A stretch of 64,000 nt of DNA from a virus. The stretch is taken from positions 1 through 64,000 of the IMG/VR virus record IMGVR_UViG_3300011271_000003. One strand, given 5' to 3'. The position numbers and the translations under genes were made by a program. Below, piece after piece: positions 9,037 through 17,800 of the stretch. A model generated the notes under the pieces. The model ran no database searches. It was not told the DNA's origin and saw only the letters and a program-made list of their open reading frames with translations. How positions within the stretch are numbered: position 1 is the stretch's first letter; every line of letters begins with the position of its first letter.

Positions 9037-9849
9037 ATGACAGCATATTCCCCGATTGCACATCGGGGTCCGATCCCGGCAAGCATTTTCGACTTTAAGC
9101 CCGAAGCAGTAATCGCGGAGATTCCGAATCGGCAAATGGTCGACTCCGCGTACCCGCTGGTCCCGCAGCACGCCTCGGACATTATTCTGATCTACGCCGG
9201 TGGTGACACACCGCATCCGTGGACGACAGCCGAGATCCTGTCGATGCACGCACGCTACCGGTGGCCATGCTGGGTGCGGTCCAACCCCGAACGGGTCAAC
9301 GCGGGAGTAGATGCGGCACTGTTCGCTGCGTGGCTGCACGGGCATCGCGTCCCGATAGGAACGTGTGTAATCCTCGACCTGGAAACCGCTGTCAACACTG
9401 CTTACGTCAACGTGTTTAACCTAGCATTGCGCGCTGCGGGTTACAAGGTGACCAAGTACGGGTCGCAAGACTTCATCTGGCAGAACCCGAAGACTGACGG
9501 CGGCACGTTTGTGGCGCTTCCCGGCCCGAACGTGCTGTCCACCGAAGGAGACACCGTCGCTAGGCAGTATGCGTTCGACGGCAGCTTCGACCTGTCGGTC
9601 GTAAAACCCCAGAACGTTCTACCGCTCTGGGATACGCAGCCAGCGCCCCTACTACCGAAAGGACCTGCTATGACCCCCATGCCTGGACGTGTGTCCGCGA
9701 AGTATGGACTCGGAGGCGCCTACCCCGACGCGCAGGGATTTCTACACCAGAACTTCATCGGTACCGATGGATCGCTATGGCAGTGGGTGCAGGCGAAGGA
9801 CGGCACCTGGACGCAGCACCACATCGGCGGCGTCATCACCTGGGTATGA
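9037..9849 (+). CDS. Endolysin, glycoside hydrolase-like TIM barrel (DUF1906/GH25-like)
   Basis: 270 residues. The first ~200 residues look like an (alpha/beta)8 barrel: opening FDFKPEAV, a strand ending in the acidic motif VILDLETAV (candidate catalytic Asp/Glu pair), and a closing RQYAFDGSFDLSVV typical of GH25/DUF1906 proteins that cleave cell-wall glycans. A C-terminal ~60-residue part with GLGGAYPDAQGF may bind the wall. A holin-like gene overlaps its stop, supporting a lysis role. The codons look more GC-rich at third positions than those of the tail genes. Confidence 0.7.
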   Translation: MTAYSPIAHRGPIPASIFDFKPEAVIAEIPNRQMVDSAYPLVPQHASDIILIYAGGDTPHPWTTAEILSMHARYRWPCWVRSNPERVNAGVDAALFAAWLHGHRVPIGTCVILDLETAVNTAYVNVFNLALRAAGYKVTKYGSQDFIWQNPKTDGGTFVALPGPNVLSTEGDTVARQYAFDGSFDLSVVKPQNVLPLWDTQPAPLLPKGPAMTPMPGRVSAKYGLGGAYPDAQGFLHQNFIGTDGSLWQWVQAKDGTWTQHHIGGVITWV

Positions 9850-10370
9850 CCGTGAAAACTAAGCCGCAGACGCATGCACCACCGCTTACAGCTGGCGCAG
9901 CAGCTGTCATCATGTTCTTCGTATCACAGCTCCACGCCTACCAGACGCTGCCAGCGAACATACAAGCGGCGGTTACGACAGGAGTAGTGCTACTGGCGAC
10001 ATATGGAGCCGGGTTCCTGACAGGACACTACACCATCAGTAAGCGGGACTCTACAGCCACGCCTCAGACTCTCCAGTACGCACTGAGAAGAGGGACTTTC
10101 GTTCAGCCCGAAGTAGGACTGCCAGAGGGCTTCATCCCGCCTTCAGCTTCCCTGACGCCAGCAGACTACGATGACGGTGGCGGTCGTCGTGGACTAGACT
10201 CGATGTCCGGAGTACCTCCACCCGTGCCTGCTGCAGGACCAATCCATAATGATGCCGAGGAGGAACAGCGCATAGCCAAGCTGGTAGAGACAGACCTTGC
10301 TTCCAAGGCGGCAGCGGCTCCGCCTGAGGCTACGAATCCACAGGGCGGTGGTGTAGGCGCAAATGAGTGA
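9846..10370 (+). CDS. Holin-like membrane protein
   Basis: 174 residues from the ATG overlapping the endolysin stop (ATGA). Two hydrophobic segments (about residues 14-32 and 45-62: AAAVIMFFVSQL and VVLLATYGAGFLTG) are followed by a charged, Pro/Ala/Gly-rich cytoplasmic-type tail. Size, two-span topology and linkage to an endolysin fit a class II-type holin that permeabilises the inner membrane. No sequence family is claimed. Confidence 0.65.
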   Translation: MTVKTKPQTHAPPLTAGAAAVIMFFVSQLHAYQTLPANIQAAVTTGVVLLATYGAGFLTGHYTISKRDSTATPQTLQYALRRGTFVQPEVGLPEGFIPPSASLTPADYDDGGGRRGLDSMSGVPPPVPAAGPIHNDAEEEQRIAKLVETDLASKAAAAPPEATNPQGGGVGANE

Positions 10371-10533
10371 AGAGCTTGAGGCGGCATACCACAAGCTGTA
10401 CGACGTCTGGTGGAATAAGTGCGCTACGCTAGAAGGGGATGATCCCAGGTACTCGCTGCTGACTAACGAGGACGTCATACTCCTTGACGATGCAGCAGAA
10501 GCAATCGAGACCCTACTAGCGGCACAGGCATAA
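10363..10533 (+). CDS. Small acidic protein at the end of the late operon
   Basis: 56 residues starting MSEELEAAYHKLYDVWW, overlapping the holin-like gene by 8 bases. Strongly acidic and helical, with no recognisable family. It is the last plus-strand gene before the convergent terminator, so it is probably co-expressed with lysis genes. Confidence 0.6.
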   Translation: MSEELEAAYHKLYDVWWNKCATLEGDDPRYSLLTNEDVILLDDAAEAIETLLAAQA

Positions 10534-10542
10534 CCCTCGATC

Positions 10543-10593
10543 GTCGGCTCTTGCTACTGGTGTTGTCCGCCGCACACTGTAGCGAGAGCCGAC
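10543..10593. terminator. Inverted repeat between converging transcription units
   Basis: Arms 10543-10557 and 10579-10593 pair over 15 bases with one G-U in the minus-strand or plus-strand RNA; the loop is 21 bases. It occupies almost the whole gap between the last plus-strand gene and the last minus-strand gene, so it probably ends transcription from both sides. There is no clear T-tract. Confidence 0.65.
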
Positions 10594-10851
10594 TTACTCC
10601 CACCAGCTGTGCTCCCGTATGACTGCTTCTCCATGATACCACCAGTGAGCGCCGTCGGCACCTCTGCCACCTACTGTCCTCCAGTCACCGTCAGGGAGTT
10701 CTCTAATCTGGCGATCCCAAGGTCCATCAGGATAGATCCCTGGACCGAACTGACTGTAGAGGCCTTGTGGGAAGCCTGACTGTTCTGAGTAGGTACAGGA
10801 TATAAGAACTGTGCCATCTTGCCTGATGTCACGCATCATGAAGGTTTTCAT
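10594..10851 (-). CDS. Hypothetical protein (85 aa)
   Basis: Not recognised. 85 residues, Gly- and Trp-rich (PDGPWDRQIRELPDGDWRTV, AHWWYHG), predicted soluble. It is the most promoter-distal gene of the minus-strand module and its start abuts the upstream gene's stop. Confidence 0.6.
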   Translation of the reverse strand: MKTFMMRDIRQDGTVLISCTYSEQSGFPQGLYSQFGPGIYPDGPWDRQIRELPDGDWRTVGGRGADGAHWWYHGEAVIREHSWWE

Positions 10852-11129
10852 CAGTAGGTCTCTTCTCCCTCGAGAGCCCTGAATAGCTTCAGTGCGTCGG
10901 GGCTCCAGCCGCCTGAGGGTTTCCAGGTCTGCAACTCTTCGGCAAGGTCGCGCAGCTCCTCTCGCCTACCGACGATCTTGACAGTCACTCTGGTCCAGCC
11001 TTCGATGCCGATCTTAGCTACCTTGTCTACCAGGTCAGCGTACTCTCGAAGCGTCTTGGGAGTCTCCTCACCGAGATCCTCTTCCACTACAGCCTCGAAC
11101 TTGGTGACCTCACGCCGCATGCTAGGCAT
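10851..11129 (-). CDS. Hypothetical protein (92 aa)
   Basis: Not recognised. Charged, mostly helical, with many Glu and Lys (VVEEDLGEETPKTLREYADL). Overlaps the HTH gene upstream by 8 bases and touches the gene downstream, so it is translated within the operon. Confidence 0.65.
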   Translation of the reverse strand: MPSMRREVTKFEAVVEEDLGEETPKTLREYADLVDKVAKIGIEGWTRVTVKIVGRREELRDLAEELQTWKPSGGWSPDALKLFRALEGEETY

Positions 11130-11346
11130 GCGGACCCTCCTTTTCGTATCGCCGGCCCGTCTTCTCGCAGAGCCCGAGAGCGAGAGTGGCAGCCCTTACA
11201 CTCTTGCCCTCTGCACGAAGTGCAAAGTACGCCTGCTTTCTCTCCCTACGCGCTGCTGACTGTACATCATGTCCCATCTGGGCGAACCCCTTGCGCAGGT
11301 ACTGCAGACGTTCAGGTGTGTTAACTCTCTTCAACTTCTCTGTCAT
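11122..11346 (-). CDS. Small helix-turn-helix DNA-binding protein
   Basis: 74 residues, basic. The segment SVRAATLALGLCEKTGRRYE fits a resolvase/Fis-type helix-turn-helix in which two helices flank a short turn. Probably binds DNA as a regulator; the target is unknown. Confidence 0.6.
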   Translation of the reverse strand: MTEKLKRVNTPERLQYLRKGFAQMGHDVQSAARRERKQAYFALRAEGKSVRAATLALGLCEKTGRRYEKEGPHA

Positions 11347-11408
11347 TGTCCAACCTTTCGCGGCCTGCGGAGACTTGTACCCCCCTCCGGAGGCGTGTGT
11401 TACATTGT

Positions 11409-11918
11409 TTAACTCGGCTTCAGTCTCAGGAGTAGCTCGTTTCTGAGCTCAGGTGGTGCCTTCGGGTTATTAACTGCCCAGTATGTGAAGTGGCGCATGG
11501 CGTCGTTGGCGTGCCTCCAGGGTGTCTTTGGCGTAATTAGGAGACCCATCCTGATAAGCTTGTCATCCGTTGCCCAACCGGTACCATTCTTCTTGCTCGG
11601 CTTAACACTTGATCCTTGCCAGACTACAGTTGCGCCGAATGCTTGCTGGAAGCGTTTAACAACGCCTATGTACTCTACGCTTACCAACTTGGCAAACTCG
11701 GCATTACGGTGGTCGAAGCGTTCGCATACAATAAGGAAGTGTTCGGGGTCGTAGACCGAGTCCATAAGGTGTTTAGTTGTCTCTTTCAGAAGCTGATCTA
11801 GCTTCCAGTGGTGGTCTTCCGGACCTAGCTGTCCATGCGTCCACATACCTCCTGGGACACCGGAGTCCCAGATGACATACCCTGTTGTTCCGCCTGGGTC
11901 GATTGCTATCACACGCAC
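11409..11918 (-). CDS. ruvC: RuvC-like Holliday junction resolvase
   Basis: 169 residues from a GTG start with GGAGG upstream. RNase H-fold residues are visible: IDPGGTTGYV (first catalytic Asp), the Glu in VCERF, and a C-terminal HANDAMRHF carrying the last acidic residue. Phage RuvC-like enzymes resolve branched DNA before packaging. It is the first gene downstream of the repeat-bearing gap at 11,919-12,067. Confidence 0.82.
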   Translation of the reverse strand: MRVIAIDPGGTTGYVIWDSGVPGGMWTHGQLGPEDHHWKLDQLLKETTKHLMDSVYDPEHFLIVCERFDHRNAEFAKLVSVEYIGVVKRFQQAFGATVVWQGSSVKPSKKNGTGWATDDKLIRMGLLITPKTPWRHANDAMRHFTYWAVNNPKAPPELRNELLLRLKPS

Positions 11919-11940
11919 TTTCTAACCTCCTGACTAACTA

Positions 11941-11968
11941 GTTAGAATGAAGTTAGACGCTCTAGCTC
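11941..11968 (+). repeat. Copy 1 of a 28-bp inverted repeat pair
   Basis: This 28-mer matches the reverse complement of 48086-48113 at 27 of 28 positions. It overlaps a perfect 12-bp palindrome, 11934-11945 (CTAACTAGTTAG). The same gap holds GTCTAATCGCTG at 12019-12030, repeated at 48039-48050, and TTGACAC at 11982, repeated at 48063. Function unknown; operator, promoter or recombination remnant are possible. Confidence 0.75.
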
Positions 11969-12067
11969 CCCAAGTCTTAGATTGACACGTGATCTTAAAG
12001 CTCCATAGGACAAACGAGGTCTAATCGCTGTCTATGCGCGGATATTAGCTCTCGTAGCAACGAGTTA

Positions 12068-12409
12068 TTAGCTAGGTACTTCGCTCTTCTGGCGAGCGCG
12101 TAGTGCCTGGTTATACTCACGTCTGTGCTGCACGCAATACGCCGACTTCGGGTGCGCTTTGGGTGCGCTACACTTGGCGCACGTTCCAGCAGCTTCTCGT
12201 TGTGTCAGGAGTGCTAGGTTGTGCGCGTTCTCGGTGTGTACCCATTCGGCGTGGTGGCCTGTGCAGTAGCCCGACGCTGCACCTACGAGTTCTTCGCACC
12301 CTTTGCGAAGACAGGCATCGTTTCCGTAAACGGTGATCATGTGCATACGGACGTGAGAGATGTGGTTCTTGTCCGTCTTTTCTCTAATGCAGAGTGTGCA
12401 GTTAGGCAT
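12068..12409 (-). CDS. Cys/His-rich zinc-binding protein
   Basis: 113 residues with several metal-ligand pairs: CTLC near the N-terminus, then C-x4-C, CTGHH, CAKC and CVQH. This pattern suggests two or three small zinc fingers and nucleic-acid binding. No family is recognised. Overlaps the next upstream gene by 8 bases. Confidence 0.6.
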   Translation of the reverse strand: MPNCTLCIREKTDKNHISHVRMHMITVYGNDACLRKGCEELVGAASGYCTGHHAEWVHTENAHNLALLTQREAAGTCAKCSAPKAHPKSAYCVQHRREYNQALRARQKSEVPS

Positions 12410-12728
12410 TCTGACCTACCTCTGCTAGTAGGAGTACTCGTTCAGCCTGGAGCTCGTCAATGCGAGCATCAATAGCCGCTATGCGTGATGCCACGCTTAC
12501 CTTTTTGTCGCCTCTTCTGCGCAACTCTAGGTTATTCGGATACGTAAGGTCTGATCTGTCTGAGCTACGAAAAGAAACGTACTCACCGGGCTGCAGACGT
12601 CTACCGATGGCTTCTTCTACTACTAGTATGTGTGTGCCAATCCAGCCTCGGTCTGCTGTCTTTGTGTGTTGGTACCCGTTCTTGTTTATGCAAGTGTCTC
12701 CGACTTCAGAGCTTCTTCCTCTGGTCAC
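12402..12728 (-). CDS. Degenerate HNH-family protein with C-terminal coiled coil
   Basis: 108 residues. The first 75 follow the HNH homing-endonuclease template (IGTHILVVEEAIGRRLQPGE, then PNNLELRRRG), but where the family has the catalytic HH pair this protein has VSFRSS, so nuclease activity is unlikely. Residues 78-105 (ASRIAAIDARIDELQAERV) form a coiled coil. It may be a DNA-binding domesticate of an HNH gene. Confidence 0.6.
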   Translation of the reverse strand: MTRGRSSEVGDTCINKNGYQHTKTADRGWIGTHILVVEEAIGRRLQPGEYVSFRSSDRSDLTYPNNLELRRRGDKKVSVASRIAAIDARIDELQAERVLLLAEVGQNA

Positions 12729-12921
12729 GGATCTCCCTCTTCCTTTCTAGCCCACGCAGCCGGTCGGCTTCGCGCCAGGCTGACCTGGCAAGGGCTACGA
12801 AGATGTGCGCCTCACATTCGTGTCTGACTGAGTCCCACTGACTTATTCCGTTTAGCCATTTAAGCATACCGGCTATTTGTGGGTCGCTACTGTAAAAGGT
12901 TGTCTCGATCGTTATTGCCAC
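12706..12921 (-). CDS. Hypothetical protein (71 aa)
   Basis: Not recognised. 71 residues with a very basic, Arg/Lys-rich C-terminal helix. Overlaps the genes on both sides (23 and 35 bases), an arrangement typical of this operon. Confidence 0.6.
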   Translation of the reverse strand: MAITIETTFYSSDPQIAGMLKWLNGISQWDSVRHECEAHIFVALARSAWREADRLRGLERKREIRDQRKKL

Positions 12922-13201
12922 TGTTCTCCAGGTGCGCCTTGTAGATCGCTGCTGCCTGTTTAATAGAGCTCGCTTCTCCTAGCAGGTCGTACATGTAGTA
13001 CGAGTCTCTTATATTTGCGTATTCAGCCATACACTTACAGCGAACGTTAAGAATCTTGCCGTTGCTACCTTGCTTGCCCGAGAGTATAAGCTTGTGCTCA
13101 GGCTCGCTTTGGAGTCTTACCTCTTTACGTGGTCCCATACGGAGTCGCGATCGCATGCGTGCGATCTGCTCTTCGATGGATCCCCACTCATGCCAAGTCA
13201 T
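12887..13201 (-). CDS. Hypothetical protein (104 aa)
   Basis: Not recognised. Basic N-terminal half (EEQIARMRSRLRMGPRKE), a possible CKC pair near residue 56, and a helical Asn-rich C-terminus. Predicted soluble. Confidence 0.6.
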   Translation of the reverse strand: MTWHEWGSIEEQIARMRSRLRMGPRKEVRLQSEPEHKLILSGKQGSNGKILNVRCKCMAEYANIRDSYYMYDLLGEASSIKQAAAIYKAHLENSGNNDRDNLLQ

Positions 13202-13210
13202 AGGGAGTTC

Positions 13211-13768
13211 CTATGGGGTGCTGAATTGTGGTGACGGTACCGCAGTGGGCGTAGAGCTGGAGGAGGGCGTGGGGTCTGGACTAGGGGAAGGCATGGATGG
13301 AGAGGCCGAGGAGGGTGATATTGATGGTAGAGCCGAAGATGAGAAGGAGGGTGAGATAGATACCGACGGCGCAGGCGAGGGCGTCTGGCTTGTCGGGTTG
13401 ATCGTTACTGATGTCGTTCCTCCTAGGGTTGTGCCTCGCTCATTAGAGTTAGTCGTTATCGCATGCAGAGGCTTGTGCGTAGCGGCTTCGATAGCTGTTA
13501 GGCCTCCGAACCCCAATGCGACTGCTGCGAGACCTACTCCGAAGCCCTGCATGATGTACTTGTTCCTTCTGCCGATGCTCTTGAAGTGGTGCTTACCTCT
13601 TTCTAGGGCTGCCTGATACAGCTGTGTCGCTCCTCCTGCAACGATGGCACCTAGTGCTACTCCGACTAGTGTGCCTTGATCGCCAAAAATAGACCCGACA
13701 TAAGTTGCGCTGACTGCTGCTGCTGCACCAATAGCGAGCTTAGTTGTAGTCTCTTCGACCTTACTCAT
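13211..13768 (-). CDS. Membrane protein with long Ser/Pro-rich extracellular tail
   Basis: 185 residues from ATG 13768 (GGAAAG upstream). Two hydrophobic segments (about 12-45, AIGAAAAVSATYVG onward, and 73-90, GFGVGLAAVALGFGGL) are followed by some 85 residues dominated by Ser, Pro and Thr. The topology suggests a protein anchored in the host membrane with an exposed low-complexity stalk. Possible role in exclusion or envelope change; not supported further. Confidence 0.65.
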   Translation of the reverse strand: MSKVEETTTKLAIGAAAAVSATYVGSIFGDQGTLVGVALGAIVAGGATQLYQAALERGKHHFKSIGRRNKYIMQGFGVGLAAVALGFGGLTAIEAATHKPLHAITTNSNERGTTLGGTTSVTINPTSQTPSPAPSVSISPSFSSSALPSISPSSASPSMPSPSPDPTPSSSSTPTAVPSPQFSTP

Positions 13769-14024
13769 GAACCCACTTTCCGACGAGCACTTCCCGTAGG
13801 CGCTCTTGACGTTCTGCATGTGTACTGGGTAGTGCCTCTCCTACATGCTGATCGGGACGTAGCGCGTCGAATGACCAGGCGTCGTCTGATAGGCACCAGA
13901 TGACGAGTTGTAGCTCTGTCCAAAGCGGGTGTCGTGTTTGCGCCACGAACAGACCTTGAAGGTCGATTCCTACCTTCACGACGACGTCACCTGGTATGAG
14001 ATCAGACACTTTCACTGGTGTCAT
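13761..14024 (-). CDS. Hypothetical protein (87 aa)
   Basis: Not recognised. Start chosen at ATG 14024, preceded by GAGAGGA; an ATG at 14042 is possible. Contains VSDLIPGDVVVKVG, a beta-type opening. Overlaps both neighbours. Confidence 0.6.
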   Translation of the reverse strand: MTPVKVSDLIPGDVVVKVGIDLQGLFVAQTRHPLWTELQLVIWCLSDDAWSFDALRPDQHVGEALPSTHAERQERLREVLVGKWVHE

Positions 14025-14202
14025 CGGGTTCCTCTCGCTCATGCTTGACGAAGTAGTGCAGCTTACGGCCCACATACTCGTTCAAAATTTCTAGCATCTC
14101 ACAGTCTGTAAGCCCAAACTCTTCCTCGATAGCCATTAGGCGCAGGAAAATAGCTGGCTGCACTCCCCGCAGCTCTACGTCCCTCGGGTGGATGCTAGGC
14201 AC
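14002..14202 (-). CDS. Hypothetical protein (66 aa)
   Basis: Not recognised. GTG start; helical, with FGLTDCEMLEILNEYVGRKL resembling a small helix-turn-helix or dimerisation helix. Overlaps its neighbours by a few bases. Confidence 0.6.
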   Translation of the reverse strand: MPSIHPRDVELRGVQPAIFLRLMAIEEEFGLTDCEMLEILNEYVGRKLHYFVKHEREEPDDTSESV

Positions 14203-14329
14203 GCTGTTTCCATTCCGTCTGGCGGAAGATGCGGATCAGGTGAAAGTAGACTAGGTGCTGTACACCTAGGATAAGTCCTGCGCCAACTACGGCGCCTGCT
14301 GTCCCTATCAGCAGATTCTTCTTGTTCAT
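14195..14329 (-). CDS. Small single-span membrane protein (44 aa)
   Basis: 44 residues; ATG at 14329 with GAGGA 6 bases upstream. A Gly/Ala/Val/Leu-rich segment (LLIGTAGAVVGAGLILGV) is followed by a basic tail (LIRIFRQTEWKQRA). Positive-inside charge suggests a C-terminal cytoplasmic end. Overlaps the next gene by 8 bases. Confidence 0.65.
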   Translation of the reverse strand: MNKKNLLIGTAGAVVGAGLILGVQHLVYFHLIRIFRQTEWKQRA

Positions 14330-14337
14330 GTTGTTCC

Positions 14338-14493
14338 TCAGGAGGTTACTAGTATTAGGTCGCGAGGGTTGACACCTGCTCGTTCATATGCCTCATCTGA
14401 GATCGTTGCTACCTTCCGTCCTCGCTCATCGTAGAAGCGCCAGTAGCAGCGTACAAAGTCATGTGCCCATCCAGGCTGGGTAGTGTATCTCAT
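14338..14493 (-). CDS. Hypothetical protein (51 aa)
   Basis: 51 residues starting MRYTTQPGWAHDFVRCYWRF. ATG overlaps the previous stop (ATGA). Aromatic-rich; no family recognised. Confidence 0.6.
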   Translation of the reverse strand: MRYTTQPGWAHDFVRCYWRFYDERGRKVATISDEAYERAGVNPRDLILVTS

Positions 14494-14672
14494 TCCACAC
14501 TCGTTAGGTACGTGACTTGGACCTTGCCACGTTCGGACCAGTCTACGTCGACGATGATGCTGTCCTCAAACGCTCTTGCTGGAATCTTATCTGAAAATAT
14601 GCCTATGTAGTCAGGATCGTCCTCGTTGACGTCTGTGTTGTACCAGGTTCTGTGTAGCTGCTTGTTAAACAT
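14490..14672 (-). CDS. Hypothetical protein (60 aa)
   Basis: Not recognised. 60 residues, acidic, beta-type pattern (DSIIVDVDWSERGKVQVTYL). GAGAGGTAGG lies just upstream of the start. Confidence 0.6.
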   Translation of the reverse strand: MFNKQLHRTWYNTDVNEDDPDYIGIFSDKIPARAFEDSIIVDVDWSERGKVQVTYLTSVE

Positions 14673-14673
14673 A

Positions 14674-14805
14674 CTACCTACCTCTCAGCAGTCCCCAGGT
14701 TGTAAGCAGCCTCACAAGAAGTGGTGGCACGGACCTCCAGGAGAGCTTTCTGACTAGAAGTTTCGGTGTAGGAATGGGTCGATATGCTGGTGGGATGTAC
14801 GTCAT
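14674..14805 (-). CDS. Small basic hydrophobic protein (43 aa)
   Basis: 43 residues starting MTYIPPAYRPIPTP; the ATG overlaps the polymerase stop (ATGA). Pro-rich N-terminus, then Leu/Arg-rich amphipathic helices, possibly membrane-associated. Translation is coupled to the polymerase gene. Confidence 0.55.
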   Translation of the reverse strand: MTYIPPAYRPIPTPKLLVRKLSWRSVPPLLVRLLTTWGLLRGR

Positions 14806-17800
14806 GCTGCTAGCTCCACTTTCTCGTTGAGGTCGCCCCAGTTCGGCCCACTCTTAAGGTCGACCTTGAAGGCTACGTAGTTGCCAACTATCCGACGCGC
14901 TGACTCGAGCATCTCCTCGTTCATGGTGGTTGCTACTTCCTGCAGCCGATCTGGGTGGCACTCAGCTAGTATTGAGTCGTGTACGATGTTTCTGATAAAG
15001 CCGATGCCCTTGAGCCTTGGGCGAATATGGATAAAAGCGTCGAGGCAGATATCGCTTGCGGTTGATTGTGGAAGGAATGCTAGGGCCTCGTTGAGGACGT
15101 CCTTTCTGTTCTGGTTCGTAATAAGCCAGAAACGTCGGTGGCGTCCGTAGGGTGTAATGAGGTCGTTACCCTTTAGGACACTCTGTCTTGTCCGTTCCCG
15201 GAACGCCACTGTTTGCGGGATCACCTTGAAGAACTCAGTCATACCTCGCTGAGCTTCTGACATTGGGATGCCGAACTCCATGGCGATGCTCATTGCTTCT
15301 CGTCCGTATGCAAGACCATACACGTAAGCTTTTACTCTAATCCTGAGTTCCTTCATTTGTGCTGGTGTTAGTCCTGACACGTTGCCGTACAGGATCGGTG
15401 TCAGCTCGTCGAACAGGTCGCGGGTAGGATCGTTGAAGATTCCTCTCAGGTATTCGTCCTGGGCCAGCCAACAGAGAACTCGAAGCTCGTTCTGGCAGTT
15501 ATGTGTCAGGTACCCTTCTGCAACGAGTGTGTGAGTTGATGTTTGCACTGCTATGACCTCCTGTTCGCCTATGTGTTTGACAGATATAATCTTGTGTGGC
15601 GTGCAGCTAGTTCTGCCCAGCCAGATATCCTCGCTGCGCGCTAGGAACCGTTCTGGCCGTAGCTGGCCTACCAGGCGCAGCGCCGTTCTTGGTGGGCCGC
15701 TGATCTTGTATCTTTTGCACTTGCTAGTACCGTAAGCAACGGCTGAGTATCCTCGTTTCTGTAGGAGCGAGCACGCCTTACTAGCTACGAGGCCATCGTT
15801 CTGACCAAACTTAACTCCGTCCCACTTTCCCGATGAATTTCTGTCGAGGGAGCCTTCACCGTCTAGAAACCCTGCGAGCCAACCGCCGTCTCTGCTGTCG
15901 TCTACTTCCCAAGGCTCTACGTAGAAGAGGAGACTTTGTCCAGCCTTTAGCTTACTAGTTTGAATCCAAGTACGACCTGAGGCACTTGAGTACCGCGCAA
16001 CCCACAGGTGGTCGTGACTACTTATGAGCTTTTTTCCGTTCTGTAGAGTAATTTCGTAGCAGGGCTTTGTCAGTCTACCCGTTTTTGTAACTCTTGTGGG
16101 CTCCATGTAAGAGGTATCTTCTTCGCGAAATCCTATGAGCTCATCTCCTGCTTTGAGGTTGTCTATCGTATCCCAGGTGAGGTCTTTTTTTAGGATGCGA
16201 GTTTCGGGGCTTAGACAGTAGTCGCCCTCAATGAACACATTCTCGGGTTTGCACGGAACAAATTGGCGACGCATGGTACTGTCGCGGGGGATATTCTGAA
16301 GGTTAGGGTTACGACAGCTGAGTCGTCCGGTAGTTGTACCATGGAGAAGAAAGGTAGGGTACACACGGCCACGGTACATTCGTTTACGTAGGCCTTTGAC
16401 ATATGTTCCGTAGAGCTTGGCTTCTTTTCTGTGTTCAAGCATCCTCCTGAAGAACTCTTCTGCTGAAGTCATGCCCCTGGCGATAGTTTGCTCTAGAAGC
16501 CCCTCGAGAGCATCGGCATCAGTAGTTTCTGCGTACTCCCGTTTCTGGTTCATCTTCATGGGCAGCTTAAGGTGAAATTCTTCCTTAACTACCTCTTTGA
16601 CCTGCTTGGGCGACCGTGGATTGAAGGCCAAGCGGCCTGGGATTGCGTTAGCGATCCTTTCCTCTAGGATTGCCAAGCTGGCAGCATAGCTGATCGCCAA
16701 CTCCTTGTTGTACGCCGAATCGATCCCGATTCCGTTCAGTTCAGCGTAGGCGAGCTGATCGCTAGCTCGGCATAGGAACTCTTGAAGCTCCACAAGCCCC
16801 CAGAGCTGACCATCAGCTCTACGCCTAACGGGTTCTGGCTTGCCGTTTGCTATCAGGATCTTCTGATGCATGTCTCGAAGCAGCGCTGTAACGTGGACGT
16901 CCCAGGCGTTGTACTTGTAGAGTACCTGACGAGGAATGACGCCATATCCATCGCCGGGGCTAAGGTACTTGTCCAGCTCATGTTTCCAGTTAGGAGCTCC
17001 GAGCTTCTCGATTCCTTGGTAGTCTAGTCTGTGTACTCCTTGCCTTTCGTCTTGACAGTAGTTGGCGAGCATGGTGTCGAAATGGAGCTTGAAGAGGTTG
17101 AAGTCGAGCTTCGCCCAGAGGCCCTTTAGGTCGAACTTTCCGTTCTGGGCATCGATTGGGTGCGTGCTGAGGTGCAGCCTCAGAGCATTGAGTACAGCCT
17201 CGTCGTGGCATGCCGTTTCCCCAATGACTACGACCTTACCAGGTGCGTAACCGAGCCCAACGCAGAGCAGCTCATGTCGAGTAGGGTTTTCGAAACTGAC
17301 GTCTTTCTCGATGTTCGACTCAATATCTACTACGACAGGGCCTGGTATCTTCTGCAGCTCGGCGAGAGCTTGGAGAGCCGTAGGAACGTCGTCATATGCT
17401 TTCCACTTAGGCTCATACCAAACACCGCTGAAGCCTTTCAGTTTTCCGAAGTCGCTGACTAGTGACGGAAAAAAATCAGGTACGCGCAAGCACGCGGCAG
17501 GGTGGAAAGTTGCTACTACACGTACGTCAGGGAGATCGATTTCGTTGGTCCGACCCTGGCCGATACGGAGCGTCGTGATTCCCACTTTAGTCGCAAGAAT
17601 CGATTGCGCGGAAGAGTTACCGAGAGCGACCACATCTTCGACATTGCGGTCTTTGAGCTCAGCCAGTAGACGGGGCCGACATGCTTGGAGCGCTTTTGCG
17701 GACGGCGTGGCCCCGTTGGCTTCACGGCAGAGGCAAGCATTGGAGAGTAGAACTTCCTTCCGATTAATCTGGTAATGACGTAGGATAGTGTCGAGCAGCT

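Noticed and set aside
11982-12010. Plus-strand promoter TTGACA-N18-TAGGAC
   Set aside because: The -10 is poor and no plus-strand gene follows; TTGACAC is noted only as a shared motif.
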